Shown here piece by piece: positions 23,431 through 35,488 of a stretch of 64,000 nt of DNA. A program made the translations under genes and the position numbers. Within the stretch, counting starts at the first letter, position 1. Each line of letters opens with the position of its first letter. The notes beneath the pieces are model-generated. The model searched no databases, was not told where the DNA came from, and worked only from the letters and a program-made list of their open reading frames with translations. Origin of the DNA: Tubulanus polymorphus (lineage: Eukaryota > Nemertea > Palaeonemertea > Tubulaniformes > Tubulanidae); the NCBI RefSeq assembly GCF_964204645.1, contig NC_134027.1, forward strand, positions 17,846,485 through 17,910,484, in the 5' to 3' direction.

Positions 23431-24585
23431 GAATGATGCAATCGTGAGTTGAAATAATACCTGAACAAATCGATGCACAGACATTTACTTTATATATCTA
23501 CTTGAACAATCGAGCTTCTCAGTAATGTACTCAGTTTTTACGAAACCTGGAGTTTTTGTTTCAGAGAAATTTGAGTATCAGTATCCGATGCTATATACTA
23601 ACGTTAACGTTAGTTATCATCGCTCCGTCATGCTAAGTTATACATTTCATGTCAACCAGTATCTACAGGCAGCTGTACAGTGTGTACACACTATATCTGA
23701 ATACGAGGCTGGAATAACAGGCTCACTTCACGTAGGTTCATGATGAGGAGAAACTCGCAGCTGATCCCCGGAACGACGATGTAGTAACACACGTCGATTC
23801 GTAGATGTTTACGGCTCGACAGTGCTTTTAAAATCTAAAGTAGTAAATTTCCAGTGTATCGGTAATATGATTTGATGAGGAAAATGGGCTATTGTTAAAA
23901 TCACTGTTTGAAGACCGCGACTGAATGTGAAGTCTGCGGCAATAAATTAGTTCATTTATACTTGAATTGATAATCGAAGTGACAGTCGGCCTGCGGGTTG
24001 ATTTCGGGATGACGACTCGAAAAACATGTCGCCCCATTGAATGGGGCTAAATTTTCGATGTTTACGGCCCGACAGCGCTTTTGTAACGATGATTCGTGAA
24101 AAAACACGCGGGCTATTTGTAGATCTCAGTGAGCTGAACGATATTATATGGATTGTATATGAAACAGCGGTAAGGTAACAAAGCCTATGTTCTTTTGGTA
24201 AAAATAGTGTGGAAGAAAATAATAATAAATATAGCTGCAAAGCAGCGATAACGGGTTTTCTGCACAGTCTTAGAATCCAGTTCAACGGTGGATTTCGACA
24301 AAGCATTTGATAAGGCACAACATCAGGCATTACTAACCAGGCTATTAGGAAACATCATTAATGATAGGTCACTCAAATGGCTCAGCAGTTATCTCTGAAC
24401 GAAAACTTGTAGCCGAAATCAACGGTACGCCTCATCTTGGAATAAGTCAGTCTAACTAGTGGAGTCACACAAGGTAGTATCCTAAGTTGTTTTCTGTTTA
24501 ATGTCCTGACAAATGACATACACAGTAATCCAACATATACCAGACCGAGTAAATTTCCAAATCGAACTTAACGCGCTGTTCGACC
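23429..24585 (+). repeat. Variant module, copy 2
   Basis: Near-identical to 14869-16079, including TAACGTTAACGTTA, but it lacks the AGGGTTTTCTGT hairpin and its CACGCGGATATC lead. The loss of the whole unit between (TAA)n and ATATAGCTGC suggests precise deletion, or absence before the hairpin arrived. Confidence 0.8.
24272..24532 (+). pseudogene. Fossil non-LTR reverse transcriptase fragment, copy 5
   Basis: Motif A reads VDFDKAFDKAQHQ. It has small private changes (a 3-base loss near ACATCATTAATG, and CAGGCATTACTAACCAGG) relative to the other copies, which makes it the most divergent of the six. Confidence 0.7.
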
Positions 24586-25090
24586 AAAAAACTTTATGTT
24601 CCAACCAGAAAATCTTGTTCGAATGAAAATAATTCTGTTTGATCGAACAATACGCTTTTTGCTTGAACCAAAAATTTTCTTCATTCTGACAGAAAATGTG
24701 TTCGAATAAAAAGCTATGTTATTGTTGAAATGAAAAATTTGGTTGAGCGAAAACAATTTTTTCGAACGAATGTTTGAATGAAAAAAATTCTGTTCGATTG
24801 AACGAAATACTTAATACTTTCGGTTCGGAGAAAAAACTTTTTTCAATATACTTGTTCGAACGAAAAACTTAATGTTCTGACAAGAAAATTCTGTTCAAAT
24901 TAAAACGATTCTGTTCAATTGAATGATTGTTCGAACGAAAAACCTTTCGTTTGGACAAAAAAATGTTTGTTCAACTTTGTTCTAACGATTTTTTTCAAAT
25001 TGGTTCAATTGTATAGAATATTATTGGTTCGAACGAAATAAATATTGTTCCGACGAAAGAATTTTCAAGCGAAAGGTCTTTTGAACGAAA
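24586..25090. repeat. GTTCGAACGAAAA-type degenerate repeat, copy 2
   Basis: Follows 16080-16500 closely and continues further, to TATTGGTTCGAACGAAATAAATATTGTTCCGACGAAAG. It shows that copy 1 was truncated at its right side. Confidence 0.7.
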
Positions 25091-26699
25091 AAAAAAGATA
25101 TTTCTGGTGCTCCGCAGTAACTTAAAGCCGGACGTAGGTTGTTCTTGTGACACGATGCGATCCTCGCGTTGCATCGCAAGTTTCGATGCAAGTCGCTTGC
25201 GATACGATTGTGTGCGACTAGTTTCTGCCAGTCGCAAGAGCACGTCGGTTGGTTGTGACAGTCGTGTCGCGTCGCAGAAAGTAGAACACCTACGACTCCA
25301 TGTGACTGGCGTTGCTGAAAGATGAGGACGCCAGTGATATGACGACTGAGTTTCAAGTCGTCAAAACGTCACGATATGTCGACATATTCATGTCGAATTG
25401 ATGCGATATATCGACATAAATATGGCGACTTGTCGAGTTGGAACGCAACAACTCGAGGCCCTTTATCGCTTCCGTAGATCTTTCATTAAGTAGGATCACT
25501 TGAATGATCGCTTTAATATCACTTAAAAAAAAAAGAATCTGCCAAAATGACCTTAATATTCGACACTATATCTACGGAAGCGATAAGGGGCCTCGAGATG
25601 ACGCGTTCCAACTCGACAAGTCGCCATATTATTGTCGACATACCGCGATGTATCGCGTCAAGTCGACATGAATATGTCGATATATCGTGACGTTTTGACG
25701 ACATATTTCGTTTTCTCAACCATTTTCCTCGCGACAAGTCGACATATTCATGACGACTTGAAACTCAGTAGTCATATTGTCACTAACGGGATCTTTGAAT
25801 TCCACTTGAGTGATAGAATGTTAACAAACGTCCAAGAATAAACGAGTCGCAACACACAGAGTTCCTGTCTTCAAAATTACTTTTATTTCACGAACTGATC
25901 TCAACGATCTAAATATTTCTAGCGGTCTCCCCCACGGTCCAAAAACCCCAGTATATATAGTCAATTCTCCAACCCATCTCATTAGCGAACGACATTGCCA
26001 AAGCCCGTTAATTTGTCGTTAGCGCAACAGCGTTGCCCATAAAAATATCATTATTCAACCGAAATAATTACAAAAGGACATTATACGTGACAGTTTCCCA
26101 GAAAAATGTAACATTAACTTTGAATTATGTTCTTCAGCGGCAGTCGTTGCTCGCAGAAGCAAATACTTACGAGCAACTGACGCGCATTAGTCGTAATTTT
26201 CCTAAGGTTCAATCTCAGTACAAAAAGTTATATGAAAGCTGACGCTGGAACAAAGTTCGAAAGTTTTATCACGAAAGATGGCAATGTTGAATGAGTTGGA
26301 TAATGAATGCGGAATAGTTTATGATATCGTTAGAAGATGGCAGCACTGCCTATGAATTGAGACTGCTGTTGAAACTCAATAATACCACTGTCACAATATT
26401 ACTGGCGTCCTCATCTTACATTTAGACATGTCTTCAAATGACGGCTTGTCCCGTGGAAAATGAGCAAATAAGCGAAATTTGTCGTGAAAACGTCACGATA
26501 TGTAGACATATTCATGTGGACTTGACACGATATATCACGATATATCGACATAAAAATGGCGACTTGTCGAGTTTGAACATGACAACTCGAGGCCCTTTAT
26601 CGCTTCCGTACTATATCAGATTAATCGACGTCAAAATAGGCGAAAGCATAAGTCTTTATTACGTTATTAATTGGCCTAATTATTCAAAAGCTAATAATG
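25091..26699. mobile_element. Foldback region, copy 3, interrupted by a solo LTR
   Basis: Left arm about 25325-25473 and inverted right arm from 25575 surround the same centre as at 16723-16820. The right arm is split at 25777 by the solo LTR and resumes at 26396. It then continues to the opposite end, CTCGAGGCCCTTTATCGCTTCC, near 26610. The lead at 25110-25290 holds several GCGATACGA/TCGCAAG short inverted words found nowhere else in the window. Confidence 0.6.
25778..26395 (-). mobile_element. Solo LTR of a retrotransposon, 618 bp
   Basis: On the minus strand it begins TGTGACAGTGGTATTATTG and ends GTTAGTGACA, giving the TG...CA ends of an LTR. It is flanked by a 4-bp duplication ATAT (25774-25777 and 26396-26399). 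In minus orientation there is a TATA box (TATATATA, near 25950) followed downstream by AATAAA (near 25890), in the correct U3-R order. The uninterrupted foldback arms at 8890 and 17005 give the empty site. A 4-bp duplication fits Ty3/Gypsy elements. No internal coding region remains. Confidence 0.8.
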
Positions 26700-28088
26700 T
26701 GGGCGACAAAACCAAAAAAATTAATTGTCGCAGGCGATAAAACCAAAATAATCAATTGTCGCGGGCGATAAAACCAAAATAATCAATTGCCGCTGGCGAT
26801 AAAACCAAAATATTGAATCGCCGCGGGCGACAAAACCAAAAAATGAATTGTCGCGGGCGATAAAACCAAAATAATGAATTGTCGCGGGCGACAAAACCAA
26901 AATATTCAATTGTCGCGGGCAACAAAACCAAACTAATGAATTGTCGCGGGCGATAAAACCAAAATAATAAATTGTCGCAGGTGATAAAACCAAAAAAATA
27001 AATTGTCGCGGACGATAAAACCAAAATCATGAATTGTCGCGGGCGACAAAACCAAAATATTCAATTGTCGCAGGCGACAAAACCAAACTAATGGATTGTC
27101 GCGGGCAATAAAGCTAAAATAATGAATTGTCGCGGGCGATAAAACCAAAATATTGAAGTGTCGCGGGCGATAAAACCGCGACAAAAAGAGAAAAAAAATT
27201 GTTGCGGGCGATAAAACCAAAATAATGAATTGTCGCGGGCGATAAAACCAAAATATTAAATTGTCGTAGGCGCCAAATCCAAAAAATGAATTGTCGCGGG
27301 CGATAAAACCAAATTCTTGAATTGTCGCCATTGTCGCGTGCGACAAAACCAAAATAATGAATTGTCGTGGGCGATAAAACCAAAATAATGAAATGTCGCT
27401 GGCGATAAAACCAAAATAATGAATTGTCGTGGGCGATAAAACCAAAATAATGAATTGTCGCGGGCGATAAAACCAAAATATTGAATTGTCGTAGGCGCCA
27501 AATCCAAAAAATGAATTGTCGCGGGCGATAAAACCAAAATCTTGAATTGTCGCCATCGTCGTGTGCGACAAAACCAAAATAATGAATTGTCGCGAGCAAT
27601 AAAACCAAAATAATGAATTGTCGCAGGCGATAAAACCAAGATATTGAATTTTCGCGGGCGATAAAACCAAAATACTGAATTGTCGCGGGCGATAAAACCA
27701 AAATATTGAATTGTCGCGGGCGATAAAACCAACAAAAAATGTATTGTCGCGGCAGAAAAACCAAAATCTTGAATTGTCGCGGGCGAAAAAACCAAACTAA
27801 TGAATTGGTGCGGGCGATAAAACCAAAGTAATGAAATGCGCGGGCGATAAAACTGCGACAAAAAAAAAATTGTCGCGGGCGATAAAACCAAAATAATGAA
27901 TTGTCGCGGGCGATAAAACCAAAATATTGAATTGTCATGAGTGACAAAACCAAAATATTGATTTGTCGCGGGTGACAAAACCAAATTAATGAATTGTCGC
28001 GGGCGATAAACCAAAATAATGAATTGTCGCGGGCGATAAAACCAAAATAATGAATTGTCGCGGGCGACAAAACCAAAATTATTGTTTT
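26700..28088. repeat. 31-bp minisatellite, block 9
   Basis: About 44 units. Two units near 27310 and 27550 contain an extra CCATTGTCG/CCATCGTCG joint (GAATTGTCGCCATTGTCGCG), about 240 bases apart, which marks an internal duplicated segment. Confidence 0.95.
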
Positions 28089-29403
28089 GTCGCGTTATTT
28101 TAGTTTTGTCGTTTTGTCATAATGTCGCCCTCATTTGCATATACATATCTTTTTTACGCATGGCCCTTATCAGACACCATACTAAAGCCTTAAGGTCGCG
28201 TAAAACTCGATAAACACTTCAAGCGACACAGCGAACGATCTCCTTTCCCCCACAGCGAACGCTTAACCTAGTAGATGCTACTAGCCTATGTATATGCGTA
28301 GGCCTAACATCCGGACAGATTGGTCGTAGGCCTATTGAATTCAACAACCCACCTAAATATCGTAAATTTTGTTTTCAAGTTCAATCCAATGAGTCCGTTA
28401 ATAAACGCAACAATTGTACTGTGTTTGTTTGAGACAGTAAAGCTCAGTACCGGTAGGCCTAAAGCCGCGTCAAACTCGATAAACACTTCAAGCGACACAG
28501 CGAACGATCCCTTTCCCCCACAGCGAACGCTTACTCCGAATGTCAAGTGTGAGTCCAGCATACGGAAAGGATTATGTGTTATATACTTGTATTTTGTAAA
28601 TACCTTGTGCATTTGACAATGATCGGTATGTACTGTAGGAAATATAGAGTATTGATGGTATTGATATAGAGGTTGAAGCCCGCGGCCGAATAAAGTAATA
28701 TATTCTTTTATTTTGATACCTCGTCGACATAACAGCTTTTCTCCGCTATATCTCTTCGGCGTGTTTAGTTTAGGCCTACGATTCCTCGGTACACTAAAGA
28801 TTCATCTTAGTAAATACTCGGTTAATTCGGTAAAGAAAAATAGGTATTGTTATACTAACTCCTTGAAACCCGCAGCCAAATTACTGGTAGTAATAAATTA
28901 ATTTGTACTCGATTTGATTCTCATGATGAGGAGAAACTCGCAGCTGATCCCCGGAACGACGATGTAGTAACACACGTCGATTCGTCGATGTTTACGGCTC
29001 GACAGTGCTTTTAAAATCTAAAGTAGTAAATTTCCAGTGTATCGGTAATATGATTTGATGAGGAAAATGGGCTATTGTTAAAATCACTGTTTGAAGACCG
29101 CGACTGAATTTGAAGTCTGCGGCAATAAATTAGTTCATTTATACTTGAATTGATAATCGAAGTGACAGTCGGCCTGCGGGTTGATTTCGGGATGACTACT
29201 CGAAAAACATGTCGCCCCATTGAATGGGGCTAAATTTTCGATGTTTACGGCCCGACAGCGCTTTTGTAACGATGATTCATGAAAAAACACGCGGGCTATT
29301 TGTAGATCTCAGTGAGCTGAACGATATTATATGGATTGTATATGAAACAGCGGTAAGGTAACAAAGCCTATGTTCTTTTGGTAAAAATAGTGTGGAAGAA
29401 AAT

Positions 29404-29580
29404 AATAATAATAATAATCACGCGGATATCAATAGGGTTTTCTGTGAAATAACAGAAAACCCTAATAATAATCACGCGGATATCAATAAAGTTTTCTGTG
29501 AAATAACAGAAAACCCTAATAATAATAATAAGAAACACGCGAATCTCAATAGGGTTTTCTGTGATGTAACAGAAAATCCT
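29404..29580. repeat. Tandem hairpin repeat, 3 units
   Basis: Units of about 54-63 bp consist of (TAA)n, CACGCGGATATCAAT or CACGCGAATCTCAAT, and the hairpin AGGGTTTTCTGT-(6)-ACAGAAAACCCT. Because the spacers are trinucleotides, one plus-strand frame (29392-29664) stays open through all three and encodes the pattern HA[DN][IL]N[RK]VFC[ED][IV]TENP. The second unit has AAAG for AGGG and the third ends AATCCT, so only the first stem is perfect. Confidence 0.85.
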
Positions 29581-29625
29581 AAATATAGCTGCAAAGCAGC
29601 GATAACGGGTTTTCTGCACAGTCTT

Positions 29626-29885
29626 AGAATCCTGTTCAACGGTGGATTTCAACAAAGCATTTGATAAGGCTCAACATCAGCCATTACTGAACAGGCTATT
29701 AGGAAACAGTATCAATGATAGGTCGCCCAAATGGCACAGCAGTTATCTCTGAACAGAAACTTGTAACCGAAATCAACGGAACGCCTCATCTTGGAATGAG
29801 ACGGTCTAACTAGTGGAGTCACGCAAGGTAGTATCCTAAGTCGTCTTCTGTTTAATGTCCTGACAAATGACATACACAGTAATCC
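29626..29885 (+). pseudogene. Fossil non-LTR reverse transcriptase fragment, copy 6
   Basis: Motif A is VDFNKAFDKAQHQ, matching copy 2. Motif B GVTQGSILSRLLFNVLTNDI is in a second frame. A TACCAGACCG segment found after copies 2-5 is missing. Confidence 0.7.
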
Positions 29886-29939
29886 AAAAGTAAATTTCCA
29901 AAACAACCTTAACACACTGTTCGACCAAAAACTTAATGT

Positions 29940-31361
29940 TCCGACAAAACCACGGGCGACAAAACCAAAATTATGAATTGTCGCGGGTGAGAAAACCAAA
30001 ATATTGAATTGTCACGGGCGACAAAACAAAAATAATGAATTGTCAGGGGCGATAAAACCAAAATAATGAATTGTCGCGGGCAATAAAACCACAATAATGA
30101 ATTGTCGCGGGCGTTAAAACCAAAATATTGAATTGTTGCGGGCGATAAAACCAAAATAATGAATTGTCGCGGACGTCAAAAACCGACTATTGAATTGTTG
30201 CGTGCGACAAAACCAAAAAAAAATTGTCGCGGGCGACTAAAACAAAATATAAAACCAAAATAATGAATTGTCGCGGGTGACAAAACTAAAATGGTGAATT
30301 GTCGCGGGCGACAAAACCAAAATAATGAATTGTCGCAGGCGACAAAACCAAAATAATGAATTGTCGCGGGCGACCAAACCAAAAAGAAGAATTGTCGCGG
30401 TCGACAAAACCAAAATAATGAATTGTCGCTGGCGATAAAACCAAAGTAGTGATTTGTCGTGGGCGATAAAACCAAAATATTGAATTTTCGCGGGCGAAAA
30501 AACCAAAATATTGAATTGTCGCGGGCGACAAAACTAAAATATTGAATTGTCGCGGGCGACAAAACCAAAAAAAGAATTGTGGGGGCGACAAAACCAAAAT
30601 AATGAATTGTCGCGGGCGACAAAACCAAAATGGTGACTTGTCGCGGGCGACAAACCAAAATAATGAATTGTCGCGGGCGACAAAACAAAAATAATGAATT
30701 GTCAGGGGCGATAAAACCAAAATAATGAATTGTCGCGGGCAATAAAACCACAATAATGAATTGTCGCGGGCGTTAAAACCAAAATATTGAATTGTTGCGG
30801 GCGATAAAACCAAAATAATGAATTGTCGCGGACGTCAAAAACCGACTATTGAATTGTTGCGTGCGACAAAACCAAAAAAAAATTGTCGCGGGCGACTAAA
30901 ACAAAATATAAAACCAAAATAATGAATTGTCGCGGGTGACAAAACTAAAATGGTGAATTGTCGCGGGCGACAAAACCAAAATAATGAATTGTCGCAGGCG
31001 ACAAAACCAAAATAATGAATTGTCGCGGGTGACCAAACCAAAAAGAAGAATTGTCGCGGTCGACAAAACCAAAATAATGAATTGTCGCTGGCGATAAAAC
31101 CAAAGTAGTGATTTGTCGTGGGCGATAAAACCAAAATATTGAATTTTCGCGGGCGAAAAAACCAAAATATTGAATTGTCGCGGGCGACAAAACTAAAATA
31201 TTGAATTGTCGCGGGCGACAAAACCAAAAAAAGAATTGTGGGGGCGACAAAACCAAAATAATGAATTGTCGCGGGCGACAAAACCAAAATGGTGACTTGT
31301 CGCGGGCGACAAACCAAAATAATGAATTGTCGCGGGCGACAAAACCAAACTAATGAATTGT
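29940..31361. repeat. 31-bp minisatellite, block 10, with a 659-bp tandem duplication
   Basis: About 46 units. The segment from about 30020 to 30680 is repeated with a 659-bp offset up to about 31338 with only a handful of differences. Both copies keep the odd signature GCGGACGTCAAAAACCGACT. Single 31-bp units in this block differ from each other far more than the two 659-bp copies do, so the duplication is recent. Confidence 0.95.
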
Positions 31362-32169
31362 CCACGATGGCCGCCAATTGCGTCATAATTGGCTGATCAA
31401 AAATACCTGTCCCAGGTATAAAACATCCCTCTCTAAAGAATATCCATCAGCAATTGCAATGAGAAATGGCAAACCAGTAGGAACCTACAGGACCTAGAAT
31501 ACTGGCCAAAATTGATATTTTTGGGCACTAAAAAGGTCATAGGACGGCCATCTTGAGTCAGATCGACCCAATTTTCTTATACTGATGGGCCTTTGGTAGA
31601 TTCAAATATAAACGAAAGATCAAGGTAATTGATCGAAGCGTCTTCAAAATTTCCAATGAAAACTTCGAAAATGTTTAAAAAGTGCTGATTTTGGCAAACA
31701 ACAATGGCTGCCAGTCGGCCATCTTGAATCTGACAGGGCCAGTTTTAGGGCTGACGATGTGTCTAGGGTAGATACATGTATAAACCAAATATCAAGACAT
31801 TACCTTGAAGCGTCTTCAAAACTTTAATATGGAAATACTAAGTTATTCTACTATTCAACGCCCCCTGGTGACCATATGCATAAGATGGCCGCCAATTGCG
31901 TCATAATTGGCTGATCAAAAATACCTGTCCCAGGTATAAAACATCCCTCTCTAAAGAATATCCATCAGCAATTGCAATGAGAAATGGCAAACCAGTAGGA
32001 AGCTACAGGACCTGGAATTCTGGCCAAAATTGACATTTTTGGGCACTAAAAAGGTCATAGGACGGCCATCTTTAGTCAGATCGACCCAATTTTCTTATGC
32101 TGATGGGCCTTTGGTAGATTCAAATATAAACGAAAGATCAAGGTAATTGATCAAAGCGTCTTCAAAATT
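31362..32169 (-). mobile_element. Helitron-like element, two truncated internal fragments
   Basis: Fragment 1 (31362-31879) and fragment 2 (31880-32169) both start at AAGATGGCCGCCAATTGCG or its variant and cover the same internal part of the element in the same orientation. Fragment 1 ends with one AACGCCCCCTGGTGACC subrepeat. Neither has the hairpin-CTAG end, and both abut satellite, which suggests rearrangement inside the array and not insertion. Confidence 0.65.
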
Positions 32170-33367
32170 TTCTTCGGGCGACAAAACCAAATAATGAATT
32201 GTCGCGGGCGATAAAACCAAAATAATGAATTGTCTCGTGCGACAAAACCAAGATAATAAATTGTCGCAGGCAATAAAACCAAAATAATGAATTATCGCGG
32301 GCGATAAAACCAAAATATTGAATTGTCGCGGGCGATAAAACCAAAATAATGGATTGTCGCGGGCGATAAAACCAAAATATTGTATTGTCGCGGGCGATTT
32401 AACCAAAATAATGAATTGTCGCGGGCGACAAAAACAAAATATTGAATTGTCGCGGGCGACAAAACCAAAAAAAAAATTGTCGCGGGCGACTTAAACAAAA
32501 TATAAAACCAAAATAATGAATTGTGGCTGGAGATAAAACCAAAGTAATGAATTGTCGCAGGCGACAAAACCAGACTAATGAATTGTCGCGGGTGACAAAA
32601 CCAAAATAATGAATTGTGGCTGGAGATAAAACCAAAGTAATGAATTGTCGCAGGCGACAAAACCAGACTAATGAATTGTCGCGGGCGACAAAACCAAAAA
32701 AAGAATTGTCGGCGTGACAAAACCAAAATAATGAATTGTCGCGGGCGATAAAACCAAAATAATGAATTGTCGCGGGCGATAAAACGAGAATAATGAATTG
32801 TCGCGGGTGACAAAACCAAAATGGTGAATTGTCGCGGGCGACAAAACCAAAATAATGAATTGTCGCAGGCGACAAAACCAAAATAATGAATTGTCGCGGG
32901 CGACCAAACCAAAAAGAAGAATTGTCGCGGTCGACAAAACCAAAATAATGAATTGTCGCTGGCGATAAAACCAAAGTAGTGATTTGTCGTGGGCGACAAA
33001 ACCAAAAAAAGAATTGTGGGGGCGACAAAACAAAAATAATGAATTGTCGCGGGCGACAAAACCAAAATGGTGAATTGTCCAGGCGACAAAACCAAAATGG
33101 TGAATTGTCGCGGGCGACAAAACCAAAATAATGAATTGTCGCGGGCGATAAAACCAAAATGATGAATTGTCTCGGGCGACAAAACCAAAATAATGGATTG
33201 TCGCGGGCGATAAAACCAAAAAAATGAATTATCGCGGGCGATAAAACCAAAATATTGAATTGTCGCGGGCGATTAAACCAAAATAATGAATTGTCGCGGG
33301 CGACAGAACAAAATATTGAATTGTCGCGGGCGACAAAACCAAAAAAAAAATTGTCGCGGGCGAAACC
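32170..33367. repeat. 31-bp minisatellite, block 11
   Basis: About 38 units. It has a diverged third relative of the 659-bp unit at 32810-33060 (AAAGAAGAATTGTCGCGGTCGAC). A 110-bp segment with GGCTGGAGATAAAACCAAAG is repeated at 32520 and 32620. Confidence 0.95.
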
Positions 33368-33961
33368 AAAAGTTTCATTAAGTAGGGTCACTTGAATGAT
33401 CGCTTTAATATCACTTTAAAAAAAAAAAGAATCTGCCAAAATGACCTTAATATTCGACACTATATCTACGGAAGCGATAAGGGGCCTGGAGATGTCGCGT
33501 TCCAACTCGACAAGTCGCCATAATTATGTCGACATACCGCGATATATCGCGTCAAGTCGACATGAATATGTCGATATATCGTGACGTTTTGACGACATAT
33601 TTCGTTTTTTTTTTACCATTTTCCTCGCGACAAGTCGACATATTCATGACGACTTGAAACTCAGTCGTCATATTACTGGCGTCCTCATCTTACATTTAGA
33701 CATGTCTTCAAATGACAGCTTGTCCCGTGGAAAATGAGCAAAAAAGCGAAATTTGTTGTGAAAACGTCGCGATATGTAGACATATTCATGTGGACTTGAC
33801 GCGATATATCGACATAAATATGGCGACTTGTCGAGTTTGAACGCGACAACTCGAGGCCCTTTATCGCTTCCGTTCTATATCAGATTAATCGACATCAAAA
33901 CAGGCGAAAGCATAAGTCTTTATTACGTTATTAATTGGCCTAATTATTCAAAAGCTAATAA
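33368..33961. mobile_element. Foldback element, copy 4 (complete)
   Basis: Complete element at about 33468-33873 with ends ACGGAAGCGATAAGG and CCTTTATCGCTTCCGT, close to 400 bp as in copy 1. The centre segment TCATTAAGTAGGGTCACTTG precedes it, so only the left arm of the copy 2/3 arrangement is missing. A T9 tract interrupts the usual TTTTCTCGACC. Confidence 0.65.
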
Positions 33962-34223
33962 AGTGGGCGACAAATCAAAAAAAATTAATTGTTGCGGGCG
34001 ATAAAACCAAAATAATCATTTGTCGCGGGCGATAAAACCAAAATAATCAATTGTCGCCGGCGATAAAACCAAAATATTGAATTGTCGCGGGCGACAAAAC
34101 CAAAAAAATGAATTGTCGCGGGCGATAAAACCAAAATCTTGAATTGTCGCGAGCGACAAAACCAAAATATTGAATTGTCGCGACAAAACCAAATTATTTA
34201 TTCGTCGCGGGTGACAAAACAAA
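33962..34223. repeat. 31-bp minisatellite, block 12
   Basis: About 8 units between a foldback flank and the CTAG end of a Helitron-like copy. Its left edge is the same joint as at 9194 and 26700 (AAGCTAATAAAGTGGGCGAC). Confidence 0.95.
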
Positions 34224-35488
34224 CTAGGGGTCCAGGGACACCATGCCCACTTCGGAAGTGGTTCCAAATGCTCAACAATCTAACAATTTCGATATTGAAC
34301 GCCCCCTGGTGACCATATACAAAATCCAATGAACTTGAAACTCACCACAATCATAGAACATGTCAGCAGCTACGATTTTGTAATTGATTGTGATAACAAA
34401 ATATGCCTCGTTACCAATTTAATATGCAAATACTAAGTTATTCTACTATTTAACGCCCCCTGGTGACCATATTCAAAACCCAATTACCTCGAAACTTACC
34501 ACAATCATAGAACATGTCACGAACTACAACTTTGTTATCGATCATGGTAACAAAATACGCCTAGGTACCAATATAATAAGGAAATATTAAGTTATTCTAC
34601 TATTCAACGCCCCCTGGTGACCATATAGAAAAAACTATTTTCCTTAAAACTCGCAACAATCATAGATGATGTCATGAGCTACAACTTACCGATTGATTGT
34701 GGTTACAAAATATGCATAGGTGCGCATATAATATAGAAATGCTAAGATATTGCATTATTCAACGCCCCCATACACAAAATCCATATACAAAATCCAATGA
34801 CCTTCAAACTCACCACAATCATAGAACACGTTATGAGCTACAACTTTCTAAATGATTTTGGTAACAAAATACGCTTAGGTATCAATATAATGTGGAAAAA
34901 CTTTTTCCCACTTACGAATGAGTACTGGTGACACCAAGATGGCCGCCAATTGCGTCATAATTGGCTGATGAAAAATACCTGTCTCGGGTATAAAACATCC
35001 CTTGCCAAAGAATACCCATCACAAATTACAATGAGAAATGGTAAACCAGTAGGAAGCTACAGGACTCAGAAGTCGGGCCAAAATAAACATTTTTTGCCAC
35101 TAAAAAGGTCATAGGACGGCCATCTTGAGTCCGATCGACCCAATTTTTGTTATGCTGATGGGCCCTGGAGGGATTCACATATATCCGAAAGATCAAGGTA
35201 ATTGATCAAAGCGTCTTCAAAATTTCCCTCAAAAAGTTCAAAAACGTGTATAAAGTGCTGATTTTGGCGAACAACAATGGCTGCCAGTCGGCCATCTTGA
35301 ATCTGACAGGGCCAGTTTTTGGGCTGAAGATGTGTCTAGGGTAGATACACGTGTAACCCAAACATCAAGACGTTACCTTGAAGCGTCTTGAAAACTTCCC
35401 TAAATGACTGGATTCCGTCTACGGACGGACCGACGGACGAAAAGTGAACGCAATAGCCCACTGGGACTTAAGTCCCAAGTGGGCTAAA
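34224..35488 (-). mobile_element. Helitron-like non-autonomous element, array copy 3
   Basis: Complete, but the most diverged array copy. The minus-strand start is TTTTTAGCCCACTTGGGAC and the end is CACTTCCGAAGTGG, then about 20 bases and CTAG, followed by T. The 3' hairpin keeps pairing through a compensating loop change. Its divergence from the copies at 12213 and 20380 suggests either an independent insertion or an older duplicate. Confidence 0.65.

Larger units (their letters stand above)
28089..29935 (+). repeat. Head module, copy 4
   Basis: Head module of the second subtype, 9,743 bp after copy 3. It carries three tandem hairpin units where other copies have one or none, and an RT fragment. 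It ends at CTTAATGTTCCGACAAAACC. Confidence 0.85.

Noticed and set aside
26033-26242. 69-codon plus ORF inside 25778-26395
   Set aside because: It lies in a solo LTR; LTRs are non-coding and the frame runs opposite to the LTR orientation.
15261-29220. A 69-codon minus ORF starting MGRHVFRVVIP present four times (15261, 19276, 23828, 29011)
   Set aside because: It is conserved only because the head and variant modules were duplicated recently. No domain, and the first-subtype modules do not keep the frame.
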